A DNA stretch of 64,000 bases from Chromatiales bacterium (GTDB lineage Bacteria > Pseudomonadota > Gammaproteobacteria > Steroidobacterales > GCA-2729495), in assembly GCA_016789885.1 (NCBI GenBank), contig JAEUPZ010000026.1, positions 45,507-109,506 on the forward strand, given 5' to 3'. Positions within the stretch are counted from its first letter, which is position 1; each line of letters opens with the position of its first letter. Below the pieces are notes generated by a model. That model made no database searches and was not told the DNA's origin. It worked only from the letters and a program-made list of their open reading frames with translations. The position numbers and the translations under genes are program-made. Positions 7,850 through 19,800 of the stretch are shown one piece after another.

Positions 7850-10800
7850 GTGGGGGGAGATGACGCAGCGGATGCTGCGGACGCCGGCAACGGCGTCCGC
7901 CGGCGGGGGCATGTGCCCGCTCCGCCGCGGTCTGCTGCGACCTCGCTGGCCATGGCCATCGCGGCCGCCTTCCCGGCCGCCCATGCCCAGCAGATCGTGC
8001 CGAGCGGCCAGACGGCCACGGGCCTCGCCGTCAACGGCAACGTCACCGACGTCACGACCGGCACGACTTCCGGCCAGAACGCCTTCAACAGCTTCCGGCG
8101 CTTCGATGTCGACGCCGGCAACGTCGTCAACCTGCACCTGCCGGATGGCACCAGCAACCTGATCAACGTCGTGCTCGACCGCACGACGCAGATCGACGGC
8201 GTCCTGAACTCCGTGAAGGGCGGGCAGGTGGGCGGCAACGTCTACTTCGCCAATCCCCACGGCGTGATCGTCGGCGAGCGGGGCGTCGTCAACGTGGGCT
8301 CGCTGCACCTCTCCACGCCGACGCCCGAGTTCGCGGCGGGCCTCGTGTCGCCTGCCGGCGTACCCGACCCGACGGCCACGGGGCAGTTGCTTGCCGGGCA
8401 GATCCCGGTATCCGCCACCGCCCCCATCACCGTCCGCGGCACCATCAACGTGGCGGGAGACGCGAGCATCGCCGCGGGCCAGGTGGCCAACAGCGGCACC
8501 ATCCGTTCCGGGGCGGTCTTCGCGACGGCCCGTGTCGACTTCGCCGACGTCGTCAACGTCGCCGGGCTGCAGACGGCGGCGGCGCTGACGACGAGCGGGG
8601 GCACCGTGCGGATCGCCGCGACCGGGGACCTGGTCAACACCGGCGTCGTCAGCGCGGACGGAGCGGATGGCGTCGGCGCCGGCCGCGTCGAGCTGCGGGC
8701 CGGCGGTGACATCGCGCTGGCCGGTGATGCGCGCGTGTCGGCTTCCGGGCGCGGCGCGGGCTCCGCCGGTGGCGAGGTCATCGTCGTCGCCGACCGGGAT
8801 GCCGTGATCGCCGACCGCGCAGTGCTCGCCGCCAACGGTGGCGAGGTGTCCGGCGACGGCGGTTTCGTCGAGTTCAGTGCGCGGCGCACGGTCACGCTGG
8901 CCGGCGGCTCGCTGCAGGCCGCTGCCACCGACGGCGAGGCCGGCACGGTCCTGATCGACCCCGAGAACCTCGTCATCGGCACCGACCTGCTGCGGGCACC
9001 GGGTGGCAACGCCAGTGCGGATGGCGTCACCTGGGACGCGGGCAGCCTGGTGCTCGAGGCCGAGGACACGCTGACCGTGTCGAATGGCGTCGTGGTGTCC
9101 ACCCGCGACGTGGGTTCGGCCCTGCGCGCCGACCACGTCGGCGGCATGTCCCTGGGGCCCTCCGGCAACCTGACGCTGCAGGCCCGCCAGATCGTCCTCG
9201 AGGACAACGCCCAGCTGCTGGCCCAGGGCAGCGGCAACATTGCCGGCGGCAGCATCCTGCTCGACGCCAGTGCCAGCGGCGGCAACCTGACCTTCGGCGA
9301 CGTCGTGGCCGGCATCACGCTGGGTGCCGCCACGATCAAGGGCGGCAGCGTGACGCTGCAGGCCGGCGCGGACTACACCACGACGCTGGTGCCCATCGTG
9401 GTGCGGGACGTCACCGCGACCATCGACCTCAACGGCAGCCTGGTCGAGGCGGCCGGGGCGCTGGTGCTGTCGGCCACGGCGTGGCTCGACTCGGTGACCC
9501 CCGGCCTGCTCCCGGCCGAGACCGTCGACGGCCTGGCGAGCGCCACCGTCGACGTGCGCGGCGACAGCGTGCTGCGCACGACCGGCGGGGCCGCCAGCCT
9601 GTCGGCCACGGCGACCCTCAACGCCGGGGTCGAGGCCGGCCTGCCCGACGTCCTCGCGCTGCCCTTCGATGCCGGCGTCGGCGTCGTGCTGGCCGACGGC
9701 ATCGCCAGCGTCCGGGTTCGCGACACCGCCGAGCTCGACATCGACGGCGCGCTGACCCTTGCGGCCACCAACACCGTCACGACCAGCGCGGTGGTGGACG
9801 CCAGCGCCAGCGGGGCCAGTGCCGCCGGCGGCTCCGCGGCCGTGGCGGTGATCAACGCCGTGACCGAAGTCCTCGTCGAGGCCGACGCGCTGATCAGCCG
9901 GGCGACGAGCCTCGTCATGGACGCCGTCTCGCAGGTCGGCACCACGCTGTCGGCCGTGGCGGCCACCGACGGTGCGTCCTTCCAGGGCACCGACGCGGGC
10001 GGCGCGCCCAACAGCCAGACCGAGCAGTTCCTCGGCGACTACGGTGACCAGGCCCAGACCGGCGACGGCGGCGTACAGGTGGCGGCGGCCGTCGCGGTCA
10101 GCGACATCGACAGCACGACCCGCGTGCGGCTCGGGTCGTCGGAGCGGGCGCTGGTGACCGGCGCCGTGACCCTCGGCAGCCAGTCCGCCGTCAGCGCCGA
10201 CATCACCGCCGACGGCAGTACGGCTGCCGGTGGCGTCGGCGTCGGTGTCGGCGTCGCCATCAACCTGGCGGACGTCGTCAACGAGGCCATCGTCGACCAG
10301 TCGCTCGATGCGGCCGGGCTGACGCTCACCGCGGGCATCAATCCCGCCGCCACCGGCCACGCGTTCAGCAGCGCGGCGGTGTCCGGTGCCGGTGCCAGCG
10401 ACGTCGGTGTTGCCGGCAGCCTCGCCGTCAACGTCGTCAGCGCCGACAGCGCGGCGCTGCTCGGTGCCGCCGCCGCCGTCGACGCCGGTGGTGGCGCCGT
10501 GCTGCTGCAGGCGGACAACGTCGTGGAGTCGTCGGCCAGCGCCACGCCGGCCGACGGCGGCGCCACGGGCGAGACCCTCGGCATCGGTGCCTCCGTGGCG
10601 GTCAACGTCGCCAGCAACGCGGCCCGGGCCGAGCTGGCCGATGGTGCCGGTCTCGACGGCGCCGGCAGCCTGTCCCTGCTGGCCAACGGCAGCTTCACGA
10701 CCTCGACCGAGGCCGAGGCCGGGTCGGCGGGCGGCATCGCCCTGACCCCCGTCGTTGCCGTGACCCTGGCCGACAACCGCAGCATCGCCCGGATCGGCTC

Positions 10801-13800
10801 CGGCCTGCCGCTGGTGCTGGCCGGCGAGCTGCTGGTCGAGGCCAGCCACACGGGCCTCACCACCAGCCAGGCCCAGGCGGAGGCGGCCGGCGACAAGGTG
10901 GCCATCGGCGCCTCGGTGGCCGTCAACGTGGCGAGCGACGTGGCGCTCGCCACCACGCTGCGCGACGTGGAGTCCACCGGCGGTGGAATCACCTTCCGGG
11001 CCACGTCGGCGGCGGCCACCGACGCGTCGGCAAAGGCCAGCGCCAAGGGCGGCAAGGAAGAGACCGAGGGCGAGACGCCCGAGGACGGCGTCGACCAGGA
11101 GGTCGGCAAGCAGCTGTCCGTGGGCCAGGGCCAGCAGAAGGGCGACAGCGCCAACCAGTCCCAGCAGCCCGGCTCCGCGGAGACCAGCGAGGGCAAGGTC
11201 AGCGTCGCCGCGGCCGTGGCGGTGAACGTGGCCGACTCGACGGCCAGCGCCTACATCGGCGACGGGCGCATGGTGACCGCGGACGGCGCGCTTGCCCTAG
11301 AGGCCCGCAACGACACCGACGCCACGGCCACGGCCGACGGCAGCTCCGCCGGCAGCACGGCCACCGTCGGCATCGGCGCTGCCGTCGCCGTCAACAAGGT
11401 CACGGCCGACACCGGGGCCTGGGTGGGCGACGCCGACGTGACGGCCGACGGTGTCACCGTCACGGCCGGCATGAACGACACCGCCGCCGACGGCACCAAC
11501 ACCATCGCCGCCACGGCCAGTTCCGGCGCCGGCGGCGGCAAGGTCGGCATCGCCGGCGCCCTGGCCCTGAACCTCATCGACGTGCGCAGCACCGCCACGC
11601 TGCGCACCGGGGCCGGCGTCGACGCCGACGGCGGCAACCTGCTCCTGTCGGCCGACGGCGCCACCAGTGCCAGCGCCGAGGCGAAGCCCACCGAGGATGG
11701 TGGCGCGTCGGGCGGCGAGGTGGGAGTCGGTGCCTCGGCCGCGGTCAATGTCTTCTCCGTCGACCAGGCCCGGGCCGCCATCGAGCAGGATGCGACCGTC
11801 ACCAACGCCAATGCAGTCACGCTGACCGCCACCTCGGACACCGACAGCACCGCCGAGGCCGAGGCCGACGCCGAGGGCAGCATCGCCATCGACGCCGTCG
11901 TCGCCTTCACGCAGGTCAGGCAGGCGGCCGAGGCCGTCATCGCCGCCGGCGCCGACCTCGTCGCCGACGGTCTCGTCAGCCTCACGGCCCTGGCCACCGG
12001 CGACCACGGCGCCACGGCCACCGGTGACGTGAAGTCCGGCAAGGTGGGCGTCGGCGCGTCGGCGGCCGTCATCACCAGCGACACCAGCACCCGGGCCGCC
12101 CTCGAGCGCAACCTCGAGGCCGGTAGCGGCACCGGCGACGCGCTCACGCTGACGGCCGACGCCTCGCGCAGCTACGAGGCGGTGGCCTTCGCCAGTGCCG
12201 CAGGCTCGAAGGCCGAGGACGAGATCAGCCAGGACGACAAGGACCAGGCGAAGTCCACGTCGACGCTGCAGGACAACCAGGACTCCCAGCAGGGCACCCA
12301 GGGCGGCAGCAAGGTCAACGTCGCCGCGGCCGCCGGCGTGCTCGTCCTCGATGACGACGTCGAGGCATCCATCGGCGGCGGCGCGCAGGTCACGGCCTAC
12401 GGCGGCATCGAGCTGGCCGCCACCAACGCCGGCAATTTCAGCGCCCGGGGCCGGGGCGACACGCTGGACATCACGAAGGTCGGCAACAACCAGCAGGTGG
12501 GGATCGGCGTGGGTGTCGGCCTCGCCATCGTGCGCAACGACACGCTGGCCGAGGTGGGCGCCGGGGCGCGGATCGTCGAGGCCGGCGACGTCGCCATCAC
12601 GGCGACCTCGACCCAGAACCGCGATCCGGCCTTCGCCAACAAGCTGGCCGCCGAGGGCGTGTCGGGGGCCGGGTCCGAGAAGGTCAGCGTGGCGGGCTCC
12701 CTCGCCGTGGCCAACTCCAATGCGACGACGGTCGCCCGGCTCGGCGACGGCGTGATCGTCGACGAGGCCGGCGCCATCACCATCACGGCGGACAACACCA
12801 GCAAGCTCTCGGCCAAGGCCTGGAGCGGCGCGCTCTCGAACAAGGTGGGCGTCGGCGCGTCGGTGGCGACGGTGGTGTCGGAGAACACCTACCGGGCGGC
12901 CGTGGGCGCCAACGCCAACGTCACCGCCGGCAGCCTGTCCCTGGCGGCGCGCAACAACAAGGTCACCGGCAGCGTGCCCTTCGACTTCGAGTTCAGCCTC
13001 GACGGTGCCTCGGCCGACAGCTTCGAGACGAAGTTCAGCGAGCAGAACCTGCAGCTGCTGCTCGGCGAGAACAACTACTACACCGAGGCGCTGGCCGGTG
13101 CCGGCGGCGGCCAGGTGGCGGTGACCGGCGCCTTCGCCGTGAATGTCTTCGACGACACCACCGAGGCGGTCGTCGGCGACGACGCCACGGTGACGGCCAC
13201 CGGTGCCGTCGACCTGGAGGCCACCAACGAGACCACCGCCAAGGCCTTTGCCGGCGCGCTGGCCGTGGGCCGCAACGCCGGCGTGGGCCTCAACAGCGCC
13301 GACATCGTCAATCGCGGCCGTACGGCGGCGACCCTGGGGACCGGTGCCCGGATCCTCGACAGCAGCGGCGTCACCCTCGACGCGGCCACCGGGCTCGACT
13401 TCGGCGTGTTCGGCGCGAGCCTCGGCCTCGCCAACACGGCCGGCGTCGCCGGCGTGCTGGCGCTGGTGCTGGCCGACAACGAGGTCGTGGCGTCGACCGG
13501 CGCCGACAGCGTGCTGGTGTCGCGGGGCGACGCGACGCTGCAGGCCTCCAGCGACTACCGGTCGCTGATGGTCGCCGGCGGGGCGGGCGGCGGCAACACG
13601 GCTGGCGTCGGTGCCTCGGCCGCCACCAACCAGGTGGAGACGCGGGTGCGCGCCGAAGTGGGCGCTGGTGCCGACGTGCGGGCGGCCGGTACGCTCACCG
13701 TCGATGCGGCGGCCACGGAGACGACGAAGACCATCGCCGTCGCGGGTGGCGCCGCCAGCACCGCCGGCGTCGGCGCGGGTGTCACCGTCAACCTGATCGA

Positions 13801-16800
13801 CCCCGAGGTCCGGTCCCTCATCGCCGGCGGTGCCCGGGTCAACGTCGATGCGAATGATCCGCTGCTGCGGGGCGAGCGCGTGCTGGTCCAGGCGAGCGGC
13901 ACCACCGACCTCCTGTCCATCGCCGGCGGCGTCGGTGCGGCCAGCACGGCGGGCATCGGCGCCGGCGTCGACGTCGGTGTCGTGACCCGCACCGTCGAGG
14001 CCTACGTCGACGCCGGTGCCGAGGTGCGCGCCAGCGAAGAGGTGCGTGTCGAGGCCGCCGGCAGCGAGACGATCTTCTCCATCGGCGCCGGCGCAGGCGC
14101 CGGCCAGGTGGGCCTGGCCGGTGCCGCCGCCGGCCACTCGCTCACCACCGAGACGAAGGCCTACGTGGCGGGCGGCGCGACGGTGGACTCCCTCGGCAAC
14201 GTCGTCGTGGCCGCCGACGGCGTGACGGACCTCAGCGTCATTGCCGGTGGCGCGGCGCTCGGCGGGACGGTGGGCATCGGCCTGTCGGCGGGGGTCGTCC
14301 TCGTCGACAAGCTGGTGGAGGCCTGGATCGGCGAGGGCGCCAGCGTCACGGCGCTCGGCGCCGGCACGGCGCCGTCCACCGTGGCGACCGGCTACGACGT
14401 CGGCTTCAGCCCCTACGACCCGGCGCGCAGCGACGAGGAAGTGCAGGGGCCCGCCGCCAGCCAGTTCGACGCCGAGGCCGTGGCCGCCGGCGGCGACCTG
14501 CTGACGAAGCAGCGCACGGCGCAGCTGGCCACGGGCGCGATCCGCGGCCTGGCCGTCACCGCGACGAGCCGCGACGAGGTCAAGGCCATCGCCGTGGCAG
14601 GCGGCATCGCCGGCACCGTGGCCGTGACCTTCGGTGGTGCGGTCGGCGTCCTCGACTCCCGCGTGAGTGCGCGGATCGAGGACGGCGCGCTCATCAACAA
14701 CGACAACACCGGCGCCAACGCCGACCAGTCGGTGCTGGTGGCCGCCGGCCACGACCTGTACCACCTGGGTCTCGGCGGTGCGGCGGCCGGCGCCGGCGTC
14801 GTCGGGGCCGGCGCAGGGGCCGACGTCATGGTCATCGACCTCGACACCTCGGCCTGGATCGGGTCCCAGGCCCAGGTGCGGGCGCGGCGCGACGTCGACG
14901 TGACCGCCTCGTCCCGGCAGGACCTGCTGTCCGTGGCCGGTGCCGCGGCGGCCGGTGGCACCGTCGGGCTCGCCGGCGCCGTCGGCGTCGCCGCCCTCGA
15001 CTCGGCCACCCAGGCCTGGATCGGCGACGACGCCTTCGTCGATGCCGACGGCAACGTCCGCGTCGCCGCCAGCGACGACACGCAGGCAATCCTCGTCGCC
15101 GGCAGCGTCGGCATCGGCATCGGGGCCGTCGGTGTCGGCGGCTCGGTGGGCGTCACCACCCTCGACAAGGACACGGCCGCCTGGGTCGGTGCCGGCGCCA
15201 CCGTCAATGCCCGCGGCGGCGTCACGCCGCTGCCGGACGACACCGTCGTGCCATCACCCGGCGGCCTCGACGACGTCGAGGGCATCGAGGACGACCCGGG
15301 CACCGTGGTCCCGGATCCCCAGGAGCCCCCGCCGGCGCCCGACACCACCGACAGGCCCGTCTACTCGGGCGACGGCTTCGACGCCACGACCCTGGCCCGC
15401 GGCCTGCTGGTCCAGGCCACCAGCAGCGAGGACCTGCTCGCCATCGCCGCCGCCGGCTCCGGTGGCCTGTTCGCCGGCGTCTCCGGCGCCGTCACCGTGG
15501 AGAACATCCGCTCCGTCACCCGGGCGTGGATCGATGAAGGCGCCTTGATCAACGTCGCCAACGACCGCGCCAACGCGCGGCAGGACGTCAACGTCACGGC
15601 CCGCAACGACGCGAAGCTGCTGGTCATCGACGGCTCCCTGGCCGTGGGCCCGCTGGGCGCCGGCGTCGCCGGCAGCGTCGACGTCGGCCTGATCCGCAAC
15701 GACACGAGTGCGTGGATCGGGGCCGGCGCGGAGGTGAACGCCAACCGCGACATCGACGTCAACGCCCTGGCCCGCAAGGACATCGATTCCTACGTCATCA
15801 GTGCCGCCGGCGGCATCGTCGGCGTCGCCGCCGGCGTCGGGGTCTACTCCGTGGGTGCGGCCCTCGACGCCGATTCGCGCGGTCGCCTCCAGCCCGAGGA
15901 CAGCGACGACACCGCCAACGCCTACGCCGACGACCAGGCCGGCGACGGCACCGTCACCGGGGCGCTGGGCAACTTCGGCAACGCCCGCCTGGCGTCCATC
16001 GGCAGCGAGGCCGGGGCCCGCCGCGGCAGCGTCTCGATCTCGGACGCACTGGCGACGGCACCGCCGTCGGGCACCGCTGCCTGGGTGGGCGAGGGCGCCG
16101 TGCTGAACGCCGGCCGCCACGTCGACGTCGATGCCCGGGACGACGTGTCGGTCGGCATGGTGGCGGGGGCCGCGGCCGTCGGGGCCGTGAGCCTCGGCGC
16201 CGGCATCGCCGTCGCCACCGTGAATACCAACGTCCAGGCCTTCGTCGAGGACGACGCCGTCATCGCCGCGGGCCTGCAGGACGACCAGGGCGACTTCAGC
16301 CTGACCGCGCGCCTCGACTCCGACAGCTCGGCGGCGGCCTACGCGGGCAGCGGCGGCCTCGTCGCCCTCGACGCCGCCGCGGCCGTCTTCAATGACACGA
16401 GCACCGTCGCCACGCGCCTGGGTGACGGCGTGCAGGTCACCAGTGCCCGGCAGGCCCGCGTCGAGTCCATCGACCGCCGCGAGCAGCTGGCCGAGGCCTT
16501 CGGCGCCGGCGTTGGCGCCGCCACCGCCGGCGTGTCGGTGGCGACGACCCGCCTCGGCGGCAGCGTCACGGCGACGCTGGGCAACGGCGTCCAGGTCGGG
16601 CAGGGCAGCGGCACGGTCGGCGAACTGGTGGTCGTCGCCGATTCCGTGGCCGGCGCCCGGGCCGAGGCCACCTCGGCCAAGGCAGGCCTTGGCCTGGCGG
16701 CCAGCGGCTCGGTGGCCACGGCCACCGTCAACCCGACGGTCGGCACCACCGTCGGCGGGGACAGCGCCATCACCACCGGTGTCGCCACGAACCTGTCGGC

Positions 16801-19800
16801 CCTGGCGGCGCCCCGGGCCGAGGCCGAGGCCATCGGCGTGAACGTGAGCGCCGGCGTCTCCATCGGCGCGTCCGTGGCGACGGCGACGGCTGCGCCGAAC
16901 GTCACCACGGCGGTCGGTGACGACGTGGCCTTCGGTGGCGCCGGCAGCCTCAGCGTGCTGGCCCAGAACCGCCCGGCCGACGGCACCAACAGCGCCTTCG
17001 CGCGGTCCACCGGCGCCAGCGGCGGCGCCCTGGTCGGGGCCAACGCCACGGTGGCCGCCGCCCGGTCCGACAGCGACGTGATCGCCAGCCTCGGCACCGG
17101 CGTGCAGCTGCCAGCCGGCAATGCCATCGTGCGGGCCAACAACTTCAGCCGCCAGCAGGCCGTGGGGCTCGGCATCTCCCTCGGCTTCGTCGCCGTGGGC
17201 GCCAACGACGTCGAGGCTGTCTCCGGCAACACGACCCTGGCGAGCGCCGGCACGGGCCTGGTCACGAGCCCCGGCCGCCTGGGCGACCTGGCCGTGGTGG
17301 CCCAGGGCGAAGACGAGAACGCCGCCGCCTCGACGGCCGGCAGCGGCGGCGTCATCGCCGGCAACGCGTCCTTCGCCGAGACCCGCGATACGTCCACCGT
17401 GACGGCTACCCTCGGCGGCGGCACCACCCTCTATACCGGTGCGCTGCTGGTCGATGCAGCCCACACCAGCGACTTCGCCCCCAGCTCCGACTCCGTGAAC
17501 GCCGCGGCCGTCGGTGCGAGCGGCGCCTTCGCGCGGCACACCACCACCTCGATCGTGGGCTCCAGCCTCGGCGCCAGCCTGATCGTCAACGCCGCCGGCC
17601 CCGCCGTCGTGTCGGCCAGCAACGTCTTCTCCGACGGCAGTAGCGGTGAGCGCGCCTCGGGTGCCGCGGGCGGTGTTGCCAGCGGGGCCGCGGTGGGCAG
17701 CGCCACGACGCTGGTCGGGAATACCTCGGTCACCCTCGCCGACGACGTGCGCATCAACTCGGGCACGGACCCCGTGCTGAACCCGGGTGGCATCGAGCTG
17801 GTGGCGGCCACCTTCCTGACGGCCGACGAACAGGTGTCGCTGGTCAGCGGCGGCCTGCTGGCCGGCGCGGTGACCCAGACGCGGCTCGCCGCCGGCGTGA
17901 GCAACACGGTGACGGTGGGCGCCCGCAACCAGCTCATCAGCCAGGGCCACGTGGGTGCCGGCACCTTCGCCCAGCTGCTCGCCACCACGTCCTCGCTGGT
18001 CAACACCTACGGCGCGGCCGCCGTCGGTTCGGCGGACTCGGCGCTGTCGATCCTGAGCAACCAGACGGTGAACATCGGCAGCGACTCGCTGCTCCAGGGC
18101 ACGGCCAACGTCGACATCACCGCCGGCAAGGATCCGACGGGCTTCTACGACACGCTGATCTCGGCGACCTCCAGCGCCCAGGGCTACGTGCGGGGCCTGA
18201 TCGCGGTGCCGCTGGCCGAGGCCGACACGAGCATCACGAGCAACGCGAGCCTGACCATCGGGTCGGGCACCCAGGTGCGCAGCGGCCAGAACGCCACCAT
18301 CGGCGCGTACAAGGGCACGCCGCTGGCCAGTGCCGACGGCACCGGCCGCGGCTTCGAGCTCGGCTTCATCCCGGTCACCGTCACCGACAGCGAGGTGGCC
18401 GTGGCGACGACGGCGAACGTCGTCCACAACGGCACCGTCACCGCCGGCATCTACAACCGCCTGGAGCTCGAGATTCCCGACTGCCGCAACAGCGGCATCT
18501 TCTGCAGCACGCTGAACGTGCTGACCCAGGGCGACGTGGCGCCGTTCCTGTCGACCTGGGTGCCCGCCTTCAATCCGGCGCAGTTCGTCGCCCAGAACTT
18601 CAGCGGCAACTCGGGCCAGCTGCTGCTGAGCGGCGTCTCGTCGACGCCGGTGGGCGCCCGCACTTTCGGCACCCTGTTCGTCTCCGGCGGACAGGTCACC
18701 GTCAACGCCGACAGCCTGTCGGGCAGCGGCGTGCTGACGGCCCGGGGCGGCCCGGTGATCTCCATCAACAACCTGAGCCCGAACTACCTGGTGCTGGGCC
18801 CGGCGCTGATCCCCAACACGCCGGGGGGCCGCGTGCTCTTCACCGGCGCCGCCGGCCGCGCCCAGGCGGGCAGCATCACCGTCAACGAGATCAATCCTGG
18901 CCAGGCGCCGGTGATCCAGGTCGCCAACCGCTTCGACGGGCCGGTGGGGACCACCTCCGGCGGCTTCGGGCCGGCGCTGTTCCTGACCGGGCCGATCCAG
19001 AACCTCGGCGGTCTCGTCAGCATCGAGAACGTCAGCGGCTCGCTGGGCCAGGTGGCGACGATCTTCGGCCAGCAGGTCCAGGTGACCGTGCCGAACGGCG
19101 TCGCGGTGATCTCGATCCCCAATGGCACCTACTACGTCAGCGGCACGCCCTACGACCAGTGGGGCGGGTTCATGATCTGGCCGGGTGGCAACCCGGCCAA
19201 CGGCCGGCCCGACGCGAACCAGGCCGCGTCCTGGGCGGCCAACGTCTACGCCCGCAACAACCTCGGCTGGAACGACCCGGGCCCGTTCGCCCAGGGAACC
19301 CTCAACAACGCGCTGTACGGCTTTGCCGGCGACACCGACAACAACTCCTACTCCTTCTACGGCTTCTGCGCCGCCTTCGCCCTGTCCCAGGGGGCCTGCA
19401 GCAGCCAGACGGCCCGCAGCCTGAGCCCGCTGGGTAGCGCCTACGCCATCTCCGGCAGCGACTTCGACCACCGCTGGTTCCCCGTCGTGCCGGTGCGCTC
19501 GCTGACGAGCTCGGCGAACACCTACGACGTGGCGAACCTGGCGGGCAGCCGCAACGGCGCCGCCATCTTCGGCGGCCAGGTCGCCATCGAGGCGAAGTAC
19601 GTCGACCTCAACGCCCGCATCATCGCCGGCCAGCCCACGGACTGGTCGGTGCGGCTGCCAGGCTCGCTGACGGCGGCGCCGTCGGCCAACGATCCGTTCG
19701 GTGGCCAGATCTACCGCCACGACCTGCTCTACGCGCTGGGGCTCACGGGGCCGGTGCTGCAGCTCTCGAACCTGCCGCTGGTGAATGCGACCCTGGACGA

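Noticed and set aside
7860..8162. ATG at 7860 as a TpsA start with a frameshift to the main frame
   Set aside because: It lies in another frame, needs an unseen frameshift, and in-frame GTG starts give an adequate signal peptide.
7661..10849. A long antisense frame opposite the 5' part of TpsA
   Set aside because: Same composition effect; no signal, fold or ribosome-binding site.
9400..18100. Possible DNA-level tandem repeats in TpsA as a CRISPR or slippage array
   Set aside because: Units are about 210 bp, translated in one frame and strongly diverged in DNA; they are protein repeats, not an array with spacers.
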